Assembly (NCBI GenBank): GCA_002731275.1
Contig: PCBK01000018.1
Location: 46,352 to 110,351 of the forward strand
Length of the DNA: 64,000 bases
Direction: 5' to 3'
Source of the DNA: Deltaproteobacteria bacterium
Lineage (GTDB): Bacteria > Myxococcota_C > UBA6777
Positions 36,622-46,631 of this stretch are shown here, piece by piece. The position numbers and the translations under genes were made by a program. Each line of letters begins with the position of its first letter. Position 1 is the stretch's first letter. The notes below the pieces were generated by a model that ran no database searches, was not told the DNA's origin, and worked only from the letters and a program-made list of their open reading frames with translations.

Positions 36622-38352
36622 ATGCGTTTCTCATCCAATCGATACCGCTCCCTCGTGTTCGGTGTGTGTGCGGCCCTCTTGCTGTCATCCGCGCCAGCCT
36701 CCGCACAAGTGCCTAAGAAGCCGATCACAGCGACACAGGTGAAGACCAAAAAGTCCCCTGTCCAACCAAAAAAGGGCGCCAAAAAGCCAGCCAAGCGAGA
36801 CAGCTTTGTCTCTCGCCTGCTCAAAAAGCTGCCCATCAACCCCCTTCAAAAAGTCTACGGCGCCTTACGCCGCTGGCGCACAGATGAGGCCGAAAAGCAT
36901 CTCAAGCCGCTGCTCGCCAGCTCCCCCAAGAACAAACGTCTGCGCTTTTTGCTCGGTCAGGTCCGCTACTACCAAGGCAAGTACAAAGAGGCGATCAAGA
37001 TCTTTGAAGAGGCTGGCAGCCCCAAAGACCTCAAGAAAAACAGCACCTACATCTCACTAAAAGCCACCTACGATGTGACAAAAAAGTTCGAGACCGTTGT
37101 GAGTCCACACTTCCGCATCTCCTTTACGCCGGGAAAAGACAGGATCCTCATCCCTTACGCAGTGAAGGCGCTCGAATCCGCCTACAAGCGACTGGGGAAA
37201 CTCTACGACTATCACTCCCCCACAAAGATTCGCGTCGAGATCCTCGAAGACTCGATGGACCTCGCCAAGGTATCCCCCCTGACTCCCGGTGACATCATGC
37301 GTACAGGGACGATCGCCCTGTGTAAATACAACCGCATCATGATCACGACCCCCCGCGTGCTTGTAAGGGGCTATCAGTGGATCGATACACTCGTCCACGA
37401 GTACACACACCTTCAAATCAACCGCGTCGCCAAAGGGATCCCCATCTGGCTGCACGAAGGACTCGCCCGCTACAGCGAAGCGTTCTGGCGTCAAGAGCGC
37501 CCCAAGAAGCTCTCACCATACTCGGAGACCTTGCTCGCACGGGCGATCAAAAAGAACAAGCTGATCACGTTCCAACAGATGCACCCCTCCATGGCCAAGT
37601 TGCCCAGCTCCAAAGATGCTGCGCTCGCGTATGCCCAGGTCTTTTCGCTGATGACGTACTTCGCCAAACGCAAGGGACAACACGCGATCGCAAAAGTCCT
37701 CAACAAAATTCAGGACGGAGAAGAGATCAAACAAGCCTTTGAACAGCTCCTGCAAAAACCCTTCGATACTTTCTACGGCGAGTGGAAGCAGCACCTACAT
37801 AACAGCAATCTGCGCGAATTTAAGGGCTTAATGCCGACCAAAAAGATCCTGAAGAACCAACCCAATCAGGCCAAACAAAAGAAGAAGAAGCCCAAGCGCA
37901 ACTTTTGGTATCGTCCAAGCTCCCCCAAAGCGCTTGGAAAGCGATTCTTGCGGCTCGGTGAGATGTTGCGTCGTCGAGGACGCAATCATGCAGCGCTTCA
38001 CGAGTACAAGAAAGCCGAGAAGCACTGGAAAAATCTCCACCCACAGCTACAAAACAAGATCGCCAAGACCTACTTTTCTCTGAAGAAGTACAAACCTGCG
38101 CTCAAACACCTGCGCAGCAGCCTCGTGTTGTACCCACATTACTTCACGACCTTTTACCATCTCGGGCGGGCGTACTTTGGTATGAAGAAATACAAAGAGG
38201 CCGAGTCGTACTTCCAGATGTCGAACTATATCAACCCCTTTCATCCGGGGATTCATCGATACCTGATCGCCATCTACAGGCTGACCAAAAATGAAGAGGC
38301 GCGCAAACGGGAGATCGCGATCCTTCAGCGCCTTCGACAGCCACAGGAATAA
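36622..38352 (+). CDS. Exported TPR protein with gluzincin-type (peptidase MA-like) domain
   Basis: 576 residues. A signal peptide ends near ASAQ (residue ~29). A TPR-like pair precedes a metallopeptidase domain with zinc motif HEYTH (259-263) and downstream Glu in WLHEGLARY, the peptidase-MA arrangement. The C-terminal ~170 residues have further TPR units (ALHEYKKAEKHW, ALKHLRSSLVLYPHY, AESYFQMSNYINP). AAAGGT precedes the ATG at 36622. It sits between DUF4175 and moxR genes, so it probably acts in the periplasm with that system. Confidence 0.82.
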   Translation: MRFSSNRYRSLVFGVCAALLLSSAPASAQVPKKPITATQVKTKKSPVQPKKGAKKPAKRDSFVSRLLKKLPINPLQKVYGALRRWRTDEAEKHLKPLLASSPKNKRLRFLLGQVRYYQGKYKEAIKIFEEAGSPKDLKKNSTYISLKATYDVTKKFETVVSPHFRISFTPGKDRILIPYAVKALESAYKRLGKLYDYHSPTKIRVEILEDSMDLAKVSPLTPGDIMRTGTIALCKYNRIMITTPRVLVRGYQWIDTLVHEYTHLQINRVAKGIPIWLHEGLARYSEAFWRQERPKKLSPYSETLLARAIKKNKLITFQQMHPSMAKLPSSKDAALAYAQVFSLMTYFAKRKGQHAIAKVLNKIQDGEEIKQAFEQLLQKPFDTFYGEWKQHLHNSNLREFKGLMPTKKILKNQPNQAKQKKKKPKRNFWYRPSSPKALGKRFLRLGEMLRRRGRNHAALHEYKKAEKHWKNLHPQLQNKIAKTYFSLKKYKPALKHLRSSLVLYPHYFTTFYHLGRAYFGMKKYKEAESYFQMSNYINPFHPGIHRYLIAIYRLTKNEEARKREIAILQRLRQPQE

Positions 38353-38415
38353 ACCATATCTATCGTCATTTATTTGTATAAAGATCACCTGAAACTGACA
38401 TCTGCTTGAGGATCA

Positions 38416-38444
38416 TTGAGCCGATGTCCCAGATTCGTTATATT
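38416..38444 (+). promoter_or_regulatory. Candidate promoter of the moxR operon
   Basis: TTGAGC (38416-38421), 17-bp spacer and TATATT (38439-38444), about 50 bp before the MoxR start. Confidence 0.5.
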
Positions 38445-38494
38445 GAGTCGCCACAAGGACCTTGTACCGAACGTCTTTTTTGCAAAGGAAACCC

Positions 38495-39547
38495 ATGAGC
38501 CAAGAATCACCTTCCACAGAAGAAGAGATCAAAACTGCTACTGCCGCCCAAAAGGACGAGCTCGACCCAGAACGCGATCTAAAGGACGTTGAAGAACTCA
38601 GTGAGATCCGCTCACAGCTCCTCACAGAGATAAAAAAGCGGATCATCGGACAGGAGAACGTCATCGAACACCTCCTGATCTCCCTGTTCTCCCGTGGACA
38701 CACACTCCTCGTCGGTGTCCCTGGCCTCGCCAAGACCTTGATGATCTCCACACTCGCTGAGATCCTCAACTTGAGCTTCAACAGGATTCAATTTACCCCT
38801 GACCTGATGCCTTCGGACATCACGGGAACGGACATCCTCGAAGAAGACCACAGCACCGGAAAGCGCTCTTTCCGCTTTGTACAGGGTCCGATCTTCTGTA
38901 ACATGCTCCTCGCCGACGAAATCAACCGTACACCACCCAAGACACAGGCCGCGCTCTTGCAATCCATGCAGGAATACAAGGTCACCGTGGGTGGACACGA
39001 TTACCCCCTCTCGCTGCCGTTTTTGGTCATGGCGACACAAAACCCGATCGAGCAAGAAGGGACCTATCCCCTTCCAGAAGCACAGCTCGACCGCTTTATG
39101 TTCCAGGTCCACATCGATTACCCCACGGCCGAAGAAGAAGAAGAGATCGTCCGACGCACGACAAGCGCATACCATCCCGAGATGAAGTCCTTGCTCGACC
39201 CGTCACACATCATTCGCCTTCAAGAGCTCGTACGTCGCGTCCCTGTTCCAGAGCACGTCATCCGTTACGCAGTGCAACTCGTCCGTAAGACTCGTCCCTC
39301 CGCAGAAGACGCGGCGCCACAGTGCAAAGAGTTCTTGACCTGGGGTGCGGGACCACGGGCGTCACAGTATCTAATCCTCGGTGGTAAGGCTCGCGCAGTC
39401 CTACACGGTCGCTTCAGCGTCGAAGAAGAGGATATCCGCGCGCTCGCTGCGCCTGTCTTGTCTCACCGCATGATCACCAACTTCCATGCCGAAGCCATGG
39501 GGATCACCACTGCTGACATCATCGCGCAATTGATCCAGGGAAGCTAA
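38495..39547 (+). CDS. MoxR-family AAA+ ATPase
   Basis: 350 residues. Walker A GVPGLAKT, Walker [15 protein letters not shown] and the [23 protein letters not shown] segment are typical of MoxR. The N-terminal ~35 residues are acidic. MoxR ATPases act as chaperone-like remodelers with vWA/DUF58 partners, which directly follow here. AAAGGAAA precedes the ATG. Its stop shares one base with the next start (TAATG). Confidence 0.95.
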   Translation: MSQESPSTEEEIKTATAAQKDELDPERDLKDVEELSEIRSQLLTEIKKRIIGQENVIEHLLISLFSRGHTLLVGVPGLAKTLMISTLAEILNLSFNRIQFTPDLMPSDITGTDILEEDHSTGKRSFRFVQGPIFCNMLLADEINRTPPKTQAALLQSMQEYKVTVGGHDYPLSLPFLVMATQNPIEQEGTYPLPEAQLDRFMFQVHIDYPTAEEEEEIVRRTTSAYHPEMKSLLDPSHIIRLQELVRRVPVPEHVIRYAVQLVRKTRPSAEDAAPQCKEFLTWGAGPRASQYLILGGKARAVLHGRFSVEEEDIRALAAPVLSHRMITNFHAEAMGITTADIIAQLIQGS

Positions 39548-40461
39548 TGAGTCGTATCCCCCTGCTCGATCCCGTCACACTATCCCGTCTTCCGCCTGTC
39601 GCCATCAAAGCCCTCCGCGTCGTCGAAGGTGCCCTGACAGGGATGCACCAAAGCCCTCACCTCGGACAGAGTATCGAGTTCTCCGAACACAAAGAATACT
39701 CTCCCGGTGATGAGGTCAAACACATTGACTGGAAGCTCTACGGGAAAAGTGACCGCTACTACATCAAACAATTCGAAGACGAGACCAACCTTCGAGCGTA
39801 CCTTCTTATCGATGCATCAGCCTCGATGGGCTATCCTGAGCCCGGCCAGGCCGATCGTGAGAACAAGTTCACCTACGCCTCGATTTTGGCCTTGAGCATC
39901 GCACACCTGCTCTTTCGACAACACGACTCCGTCGGGCTATTGACCTTCAACGAGAAGTTACAGAAGGTCATGCCGCCGAAGAGTCAGCCTTCGTATCTCT
40001 TGCCGCTCGCGAATATGCTCGCGGAACAAAAGCCTACAGGTGAGACAAAGATCGTCGATGTGTTGCGCAACATGGGAGAGCTGGCGAAGAGACGCAGTGT
40101 CTTTATGTTGTTCTCCGATCTATTTGCCGATCCAGACGAGACGTCGTTGATCCTCAAGCAGCTCACACACCAGGGACATGACGTCATCTTGTTTCACATC
40201 ATGGACCCCGATGAGTTGGAGTTCCCCTTCAACGATCCGACGTTGTTTGAGGACATGGAGGTCGAAGGGCGCAACGTCCAGATCGACGCACACTCGATCC
40301 GTCCGTACTACAAACAGGAGCTGGAGGCATTTTTGGCGCGCGTCAAACAACGCACACGTGAGGCTGGTATCGAATATTGGCAGATCAACACGGGAGAGGC
40401 TATGTCGTTGGTTCTTCGTCGTTTCTTATTACAACGTAATCACCAACGAGGTCGTCGCTGA
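39547..40461 (+). CDS. DUF58 domain protein
   Basis: 304 residues. The core HLGQSIEFSEHKEYSPGDEVKHIDWKLYGKSDRYYIKQFE (here named by its first and last parts, EFSEHKEYSPGD and IDWKLYGKSDRYYIK) is the DUF58 signature; a vWA-like region with LLIDASASM follows. It is the usual MoxR partner. It overlaps both neighbours by one base, so the three genes form a tight translational unit. Confidence 0.93.
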   Translation: MSRIPLLDPVTLSRLPPVAIKALRVVEGALTGMHQSPHLGQSIEFSEHKEYSPGDEVKHIDWKLYGKSDRYYIKQFEDETNLRAYLLIDASASMGYPEPGQADRENKFTYASILALSIAHLLFRQHDSVGLLTFNEKLQKVMPPKSQPSYLLPLANMLAEQKPTGETKIVDVLRNMGELAKRRSVFMLFSDLFADPDETSLILKQLTHQGHDVILFHIMDPDELEFPFNDPTLFEDMEVEGRNVQIDAHSIRPYYKQELEAFLARVKQRTREAGIEYWQINTGEAMSLVLRRFLLQRNHQRGRR

Positions 40462-42533
40462 TGGGTGCTTTGTCCTTCTTACAACCGGCCTATCTCTTTG
40501 CGCTCTTTGCGGTCGCAGTCCCCATCATCATCCACCTGATCCACCGACGCAGAGCCGTCCGTTGGCGCTTCGCCGCGATGGAGTTTTTGCTCCGCTCTCA
40601 ACGACGGGTCGAGCGGCGATTGCGCCTCAAACAGATCTTACTCTTGCTCTTGCGTTGCTTGCTCCTCGCGCTGTTGGCTTTCATCTTCGCCAAACCCTTC
40701 CTCAAGAAGGCACGCGGAACCAGCCCTTCGACGCCGAGAGCGATCGTCCTAATCCTCGATGACTCGTTCAGTATGCAGTACACCCCAAAGGGGAAGCAGA
40801 GTCTCTTTCAGCAGGCAAAGGCGCGGGCGACCAAGCTGATCAAAAACCTGCGAGGTGAAGACCAGATCGCCTTGTTACACGGCTCCAAGACCAATCGGAC
40901 ACCTAAGCTCGAACAAAATGAGCTGACCTTCGACAAACAATCGACCATCAACAAGCTCGATCAATGGAAGGTCTCTTATCGCGAGACAGACCTCGAACGT
41001 GCGCTCAAACGCGCTGAGGCGATCCTACGCAAGCTCAAGGGATTTCAGCCACAGATCGTCTTGGTGTCGGACTTCGCACGACATGCATTTGATGCCGTGA
41101 AGGTCAACGCCCTCAAAGGTCTGCCTCCGATCGAACTCTTACCGATCCGCGCGCCCTCTCCACAGAACTGCGCCATCACACAAGTCAAGACGGCGCCAGC
41201 GTCCTTTGCGTCACCTGATGCCTATCGCTTTGTCGTGACTGTTCGCAACTTCTCGGCGCGACGTATCAACAATTTGCCGATCCAACTCTTCTTGAACAAC
41301 CGCCCTCGCACGAGGGGAACAGTGAAGCTCGCACCTTTTGGGACGACAGAGAAGACCTTTGTGATCCAGCTCCCCCGCACAGGACAGTACGTCGGATACG
41401 CACAAATTGGCAAAGACCCACTGGAGACGGACAACAAGCGTTATTTCACATTGTACGCGAGACAACGCCCCAAAGTCCTCGTGATCAACGGTTCACCAAG
41501 AACGATCACGTATCTCGATGAGGTCTTCTATCTCGAACGAGCTTTACGCGATCCACGCTCTCCTTTCCGGGTCGACGTACACCTTGCATCTTCGACCTTG
41601 CCACCTCCGAGTAAGTACGAGGCGATCTTCCTCGCCAACGTCGAAAGGCTCCCCAAAACGTGGATCGCCCAACTTCATCGCTTCGTGAGAAAAGGTGGTG
41701 GGTTGTTCATCTCGATGGGAGATCAGACAGACGCCAAGACGTACAACACGCTCTTCCACACGCTCTTGCCGAGACCCCTCCGTAACGCCGCCCTCGCGGC
41801 GCAACGTCCAGATGGAACAGGGGTCGCGATCAACCGCTACTTCGGTGAAATCAATGGAACGCACCCGGTCTTTCGCAGACTCTATCGAGATGGGATCGTG
41901 TTCCAGACCGCACGCATCTCCAAACTGATGCTCGTCCAGACGCGCAAATCCAAGGACACGAGTAACAGTCTCTGGCGCTACAGTCATGGACCTCCAGCGC
42001 TGCTTGAGCGCAAGATCGGCAAGGGTCGTGTGTTGTTGCTCACGACGACTCTGGACAGGGATTGGACGGATCTTCCTATTCGTCCGTACTTTCAACCCTG
42101 GCTTCAAGAAGTCACGACCTATCTCGCTGGTGGCGAAAGATTCCGACAGGGAAAACCCCTCTCGATCGAGCAACCGACCACGCTTATCATCAAAGGAGAG
42201 AAGGAACCTGTAAAGGTGAAAGCTCCGCTTGGAAAATCGCTGTGGATGCGTTCAAGTACCAACAGGTACAGATTCCCTGGAGGGGATTATCCCGGTGTGT
42301 ATAGGTTCTCCAAAGGTGGCAAGCCGCTTCCCAATCTCCCCATCGCGGTCAACGTATCGGCTGATGAATCCGATATCGCTCCGATCCCCAATGACCAGCT
42401 CAAAAATATAGGTACGCTCTCACTCAAAGCCTCTGGCTATCTCAACCAGGAATCCTCGCGGCTCTGGCCCACCCTGCTCTTCTTCCTCTGCCTGATCTTC
42501 TTTGCCGAAGCTGCAGTCCTCCGCTTCCTCTAA
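40461..42533 (+). CDS. BatA-like membrane protein with vWA domain
   Basis: 690 residues. It begins with the BatA N-terminal region: two hydrophobic helices around HRRRAVRWRFAAMEFL. A vWA domain follows with MIDAS LDDSFSMQ near residue 95. The middle (~250-620) includes a CARDB/glutamine-amidotransferase-like part (PKVLVINGSP, KGGGLFISMGDQ). A final membrane helix ends the protein. With MoxR and DUF58 it resembles the Bacteroides aerotolerance (Bat) set; the role in this organism is inferred. Confidence 0.85.
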   Translation: MGALSFLQPAYLFALFAVAVPIIIHLIHRRRAVRWRFAAMEFLLRSQRRVERRLRLKQILLLLLRCLLLALLAFIFAKPFLKKARGTSPSTPRAIVLILDDSFSMQYTPKGKQSLFQQAKARATKLIKNLRGEDQIALLHGSKTNRTPKLEQNELTFDKQSTINKLDQWKVSYRETDLERALKRAEAILRKLKGFQPQIVLVSDFARHAFDAVKVNALKGLPPIELLPIRAPSPQNCAITQVKTAPASFASPDAYRFVVTVRNFSARRINNLPIQLFLNNRPRTRGTVKLAPFGTTEKTFVIQLPRTGQYVGYAQIGKDPLETDNKRYFTLYARQRPKVLVINGSPRTITYLDEVFYLERALRDPRSPFRVDVHLASSTLPPPSKYEAIFLANVERLPKTWIAQLHRFVRKGGGLFISMGDQTDAKTYNTLFHTLLPRPLRNAALAAQRPDGTGVAINRYFGEINGTHPVFRRLYRDGIVFQTARISKLMLVQTRKSKDTSNSLWRYSHGPPALLERKIGKGRVLLLTTTLDRDWTDLPIRPYFQPWLQEVTTYLAGGERFRQGKPLSIEQPTTLIIKGEKEPVKVKAPLGKSLWMRSSTNRYRFPGGDYPGVYRFSKGGKPLPNLPIAVNVSADESDIAPIPNDQLKNIGTLSLKASGYLNQESSRLWPTLLFFLCLIFFAEAAVLRFL

Positions 42534-45329
42534 TCAACCAGCAATCTGAAGTATTTGAGCCCTCTTGACCGCCTGTGTGCGATTCTTGACGTCGAGCTTG
42601 CTGTAGATATTGCGTGTGTGTGTTTTCACCGTCGCGAGCGAGATGTGGAGCTGTTGTGCGAGTTTCTTGTAGGACATGCCCAAGGAGAGCAACTCAAGGA
42701 CTTCTATCTCGCGTGGACTGAGTGGATCGAGCAGGTAACGCTCTGGCGATAACTCGGACAAAAAGGACTCGGGTTCAACAGTCGCGACAGAGGTTGGGGT
42801 GTCCCCCTTTGCCGTCGCAACTGAAGGATGTTTTCGAGAAAAGGCTGAGAGGATGTCTTCGACGTGTGCTGCGACTGTATCGTATTGGCGTTTTTGCAGT
42901 ACACGTGGCAGCCGCGCAAGAATCAACGCGATCGTCTCTCCTGAGTCAACGTAAAGGCGCAATACATTCTGCGGCGCTGTTTGGCGCAAAACAGTGAACA
43001 CCATCTGGCACGCTTCAGTCTTTGCTCCCTGCATAAACAAGATCTGGGCCTGCACAAGCTCCAACTCCCAATGCACAACACGGATACCAGCTCGCTCACA
43101 AAAAACTTTGAAGGGTTCAATCAGCGCGAGCGCTTCTTCAAATAATCCTTTGTGGACGTGACTATGGATCAGCGCGAGTTGATCGTAGAGTGTCATATAG
43201 TGGAGCTTCTTTTTGTCGATGTGATGACGATGAAACCACGCGTAAAAACGCTCCTCGTCACCAGAACGCAAGACGAGCTGCATCGCCCTCGCGACATAAA
43301 GATGACTCGCTGTTGACGCATAAGAAGGTAGCCTCTCCAACATCTCGAACAACTGGAGTGTTTGTTTTTGCGCACCTTGTGCGAGACGCGTCCAGACGAG
43401 TTTCGCCCTTGTCGAGAACACAAGCCGCTCACTCCCACATGCGAGCGCAAGCTGGATGGCCTTTGTCAGGTGGTCTTCGGAGATCGAGAGTTGATTGTGC
43501 TGGTATGCACTCTCCCCCAACGCGTCAAAGTAACAGGCAGACATGGGTGTCGGGGTGTCAGCGGCCATCTGCCACGAAGAGAGCTTCTCCAAACAACGCT
43601 CTGCAAATGACCGCATCATCACAAACTCACCTTGCAACCCCCAAAAGCAGAATAACAACTCCGAAAAGGACGTCAGGTGATGGAGATGCCCCTCTTTCAA
43701 GCAGAACTCACAGGCATCAACACACTCCGTGACCAACACGGAGAGATTTTCTCCGAGGTGATACAACGCACGACACAACAGAAAGCGCGCCTCCAAGTAC
43801 AAAAACGAGTGGTGTGTGTCTGACAGAGAGAGGGCTTTCTTCGCCTCGGCAGAGAAGCGCCGAAAATCCCCCTCTAATCGCGCTTGAAATGCCCGCAACA
43901 ATGACAACGCGCCAAGCTCAGACCCCTTCAAGCCCTCAGTGTCAGAGGCTTGCTCTTCGGCATTGGCGTTGTGCGCTCCAAGTACACGGACGAGTAAGTG
44001 GTGCGCAGCTTCTCGTCTCGTCCCTGTCGAGATCAAAATACAACATTGATACAAGGCGAGTAAGATGCGCTTTTGCAGGAGCTCAGGTGGTAGCTTTGTC
44101 AGCCACTGAGAGAGCGAGTAGAACTGCCCTCTTTCCGCAAAAAACGGCGCCCTCTCTTCCAATATGCTCGCAGCTCTTTCGTACAACCCAGATGACACAC
44201 AATAGTGGAGCGCTTCGTCGAATTGCTCGCGCTCATAGTACCAGTCGACAGCACGTCGCTGTAGAGTCTCCCATCTCACAGGCGCTTGCAAACGAAGCCG
44301 CTCCTGCAACCAGTCCCGAAAGAGATGGTGAAACCGAAACCATTGGCGTTTGGAATCCAGTCCAACCAAAAACAAATGTGCCTCATCAAGCTCATGGAGG
44401 ATAGACGCCGCGTCATCTGATTCGCGGATTGCATCACACAATGTAGGACAGAAGCGCTGCAAGACGGACACATCGAGAAGAAATTGTTGGATTGTGGGTG
44501 TTTGCTCAGAGAACACCTCTTCGAGCAAGAAATCACTGATGAGCCTGTCATCCCCTCGAAACTCTCGAAAGAATTGCTGATGATCATGCGAGCGTTGCAA
44601 CGATATCCCTGCGAGATACAATCCAACAGGCCACCCCTCAGTGCGTTTGTGTAACAACGTGACCTCTTGGGGTGTGAGAGAGAGTTCGAGTGTGTGTGCG
44701 AGGAAGTGTCGCGATTGCTCCTCTGTAAAGCGTAGATCAGAGGCATGTATCTCTGTCAGAGACATTTGTGCGCGCAGTCGCATCGTTGAAAAGGTCGGCT
44801 GTGTGCGGCTTGTGATGACGAGATGAAAGTGAGCAGGGGTATGTTGAAGGAGCAAAAGGACGGCTTCTATGACCTGTGGATCGGAGATATGGTGAAAATC
44901 GTCGAGCACCAAGATGCAGGGGGTATCGTGTTGATGAAGTTCATTAAGAAGTGGCCCCAACACACGATGCAAAGGGACCTGTGACATCATTTGGACTTGT
45001 CGAAGGCTACGTTCACTGAGAGAGGGTATACTCTTGCGTAACGCTGCGAGCAGGTAGGCGAGAAAAGATTCGAGTTGGTCTTCTTCGGGTTCGAGTGAGA
45101 TCCAGGCAATGGAGTCATCACATGAACGGAGCCATTCGAGCACAAGGGTTGTCTTGCCGAAGCCTGCAGGTGCGACCAACAACGTCAGCTTGCCGCGACG
45201 TCCCTTCTGGCACGTTGAGATCAGGTCTGTCCGACCGATTGTCCCCCGAGGCAGCTCGGGTTGGCAAAACTTGCTATGGAGCAAAAAAGGCTCCCACTGC
45301 ACATCCTCGTTGGCTGTGCTCTCCGACAT
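42534..45329 (-). CDS. MalT-like LuxR-family ATP-dependent regulator (LAL type)
   Basis: 931 residues, as usual for large ATP-binding LuxR proteins. The Walker A VAPAGFGKT (52-60) and Walker B CILVLDDFHH lie in an STAND NTPase domain. Long helical TPR-like repeats fill ~400-830. The C-terminus has the LuxR HTH: LSPREIEVLELLSLGMSYKK followed by LAQQLHISLATVKTHTRNIY. ATG at 45329 with GGAG 7 nt upstream. It is transcribed convergently to the BatA gene and divergently from the deiodinase-like gene, which it might control. Confidence 0.92.
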   Translation of the reverse strand: MSESTANEDVQWEPFLLHSKFCQPELPRGTIGRTDLISTCQKGRRGKLTLLVAPAGFGKTTLVLEWLRSCDDSIAWISLEPEEDQLESFLAYLLAALRKSIPSLSERSLRQVQMMSQVPLHRVLGPLLNELHQHDTPCILVLDDFHHISDPQVIEAVLLLLQHTPAHFHLVITSRTQPTFSTMRLRAQMSLTEIHASDLRFTEEQSRHFLAHTLELSLTPQEVTLLHKRTEGWPVGLYLAGISLQRSHDHQQFFREFRGDDRLISDFLLEEVFSEQTPTIQQFLLDVSVLQRFCPTLCDAIRESDDAASILHELDEAHLFLVGLDSKRQWFRFHHLFRDWLQERLRLQAPVRWETLQRRAVDWYYEREQFDEALHYCVSSGLYERAASILEERAPFFAERGQFYSLSQWLTKLPPELLQKRILLALYQCCILISTGTRREAAHHLLVRVLGAHNANAEEQASDTEGLKGSELGALSLLRAFQARLEGDFRRFSAEAKKALSLSDTHHSFLYLEARFLLCRALYHLGENLSVLVTECVDACEFCLKEGHLHHLTSFSELLFCFWGLQGEFVMMRSFAERCLEKLSSWQMAADTPTPMSACYFDALGESAYQHNQLSISEDHLTKAIQLALACGSERLVFSTRAKLVWTRLAQGAQKQTLQLFEMLERLPSYASTASHLYVARAMQLVLRSGDEERFYAWFHRHHIDKKKLHYMTLYDQLALIHSHVHKGLFEEALALIEPFKVFCERAGIRVVHWELELVQAQILFMQGAKTEACQMVFTVLRQTAPQNVLRLYVDSGETIALILARLPRVLQKRQYDTVAAHVEDILSAFSRKHPSVATAKGDTPTSVATVEPESFLSELSPERYLLDPLSPREIEVLELLSLGMSYKKLAQQLHISLATVKTHTRNIYSKLDVKNRTQAVKRAQILQIAG

Positions 45330-45575
45330 CTTTTTCTCCTACGTTCTGGGCATATTATCAGCTAATTCCGTAGCCTATCACCCCTTCATCAGACGAACAA
45401 GCGTTTGACGCGATAAAGCCCATTTTTGGGACGCCATGTCCATCTCTGCTCAAACAATCTGCCAATTCATCCTCGAATCATCCTTTTGGTTGAGGTCTTC
45501 TTTGCTCGCTTTTTGTACATTCCTATGTAGACATATCGCGAAAAAAAAGCCGACAAACACGACCAGGAGGTCATC

Positions 45576-46631
45576 ATGCTTCAAACACTCCCGTCTCCTC
45601 TATTTTACAGAGCGCTCGCCATCCTCTTGCTCGCCCCAAGTGGTGTCTTGTTGTCGATGTCATACACCACCATCACCACACCATCCCCTCAAACAATGTC
45701 TTGGGGACTCTTTTCTGTAGGTGTCTTCCTCGTCGCCTTCGGGCTGCTCTTTCCCGCACGGATTGTACTTGGAGGTGCGATCCTTCCACCCGAAATCAAG
45801 CAATTTGTGTCACGGCTGGCTTTCCTTCTCCCACTCGTCGGTGTGACACTTGGAATCGGTGCGATGGTGACACATCCATCCGTGCGCTCTTTGTCATTCG
45901 CCCTCACATCGCTGTTCATATGTTGGCTTGCCTTCGCGGCATTGTGGCGTCTGAGTCTGTCTTTACCGTGGACATTTTACATGGGGGAGATGGTATCTAT
46001 CTTCGTCTCAACGGGTGCTTGGGGAGCAAAGGATGATAGTATCGCACACCAAGAGTTCATCCAGTGGACAAAGGGACGTGTCGCAGGCGTCCCTGTTGGT
46101 GAAAAAGCTCCAGACGGCGAGGTCATCACGCTCGACGGAGAGCGAAAACAACTCTCCTCTTACTTCGAAAAGAGCGATCGCCCGTTCGTTTTGAATTTTG
46201 GTTCCTACTCATGCCCTCACCATCGCAAGCGCATGGGAGAATTGCACGAATTGTTCAACCGTTGGAAAGATAGGGGCGTCGACTTTCTCACAGTCTACAC
46301 AGCCGAAGCACACCCAGAGGACAGGTGGAGACTTGACAACCAATACGCCCAAGACGAGGAGTACACAGGTAATCCTGAAGACTTTTGCTTTTACAGCACC
46401 AAGACGATCGACGAGCGCAAAGAGATGGCTCGCTGGCTCCAAGACAAAAAAGACCTTCAACTGCCTCTTGTAGTCGATTCGATGGATAACACACTACTCT
46501 ATGCTTACAATTCGTGGCCGATTCGACTTTACATCATTCACCACGGAAAGATCGTGTTCTCAGGCAAACAAGGACCTTTTGGATACGCCCCCAACGAGCT
46601 TCATGACACTCTCGAAGCTCTCTGCACTTGA
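45576..46631 (+). CDS. Membrane-fused iodothyronine-deiodinase-like protein
   Basis: 351 residues. The N-terminal ~150 residues have about four membrane helices. The C-terminal domain (~170-351) is a thioredoxin fold resembling iodothyronine deiodinase: VGEKAPDGEVITLDG, FVLNFGSYSCPHH with Cys213 at the Sec position, and VYTAEAHPEDRW. Cys replaces Sec, as in most bacterial homologues, which are likely redox or dehalogenating enzymes of unknown substrate. AGGAGG precedes the ATG. Confidence 0.8.
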   Translation: MLQTLPSPLFYRALAILLLAPSGVLLSMSYTTITTPSPQTMSWGLFSVGVFLVAFGLLFPARIVLGGAILPPEIKQFVSRLAFLLPLVGVTLGIGAMVTHPSVRSLSFALTSLFICWLAFAALWRLSLSLPWTFYMGEMVSIFVSTGAWGAKDDSIAHQEFIQWTKGRVAGVPVGEKAPDGEVITLDGERKQLSSYFEKSDRPFVLNFGSYSCPHHRKRMGELHELFNRWKDRGVDFLTVYTAEAHPEDRWRLDNQYAQDEEYTGNPEDFCFYSTKTIDERKEMARWLQDKKDLQLPLVVDSMDNTLLYAYNSWPIRLYIIHHGKIVFSGKQGPFGYAPNELHDTLEALCT

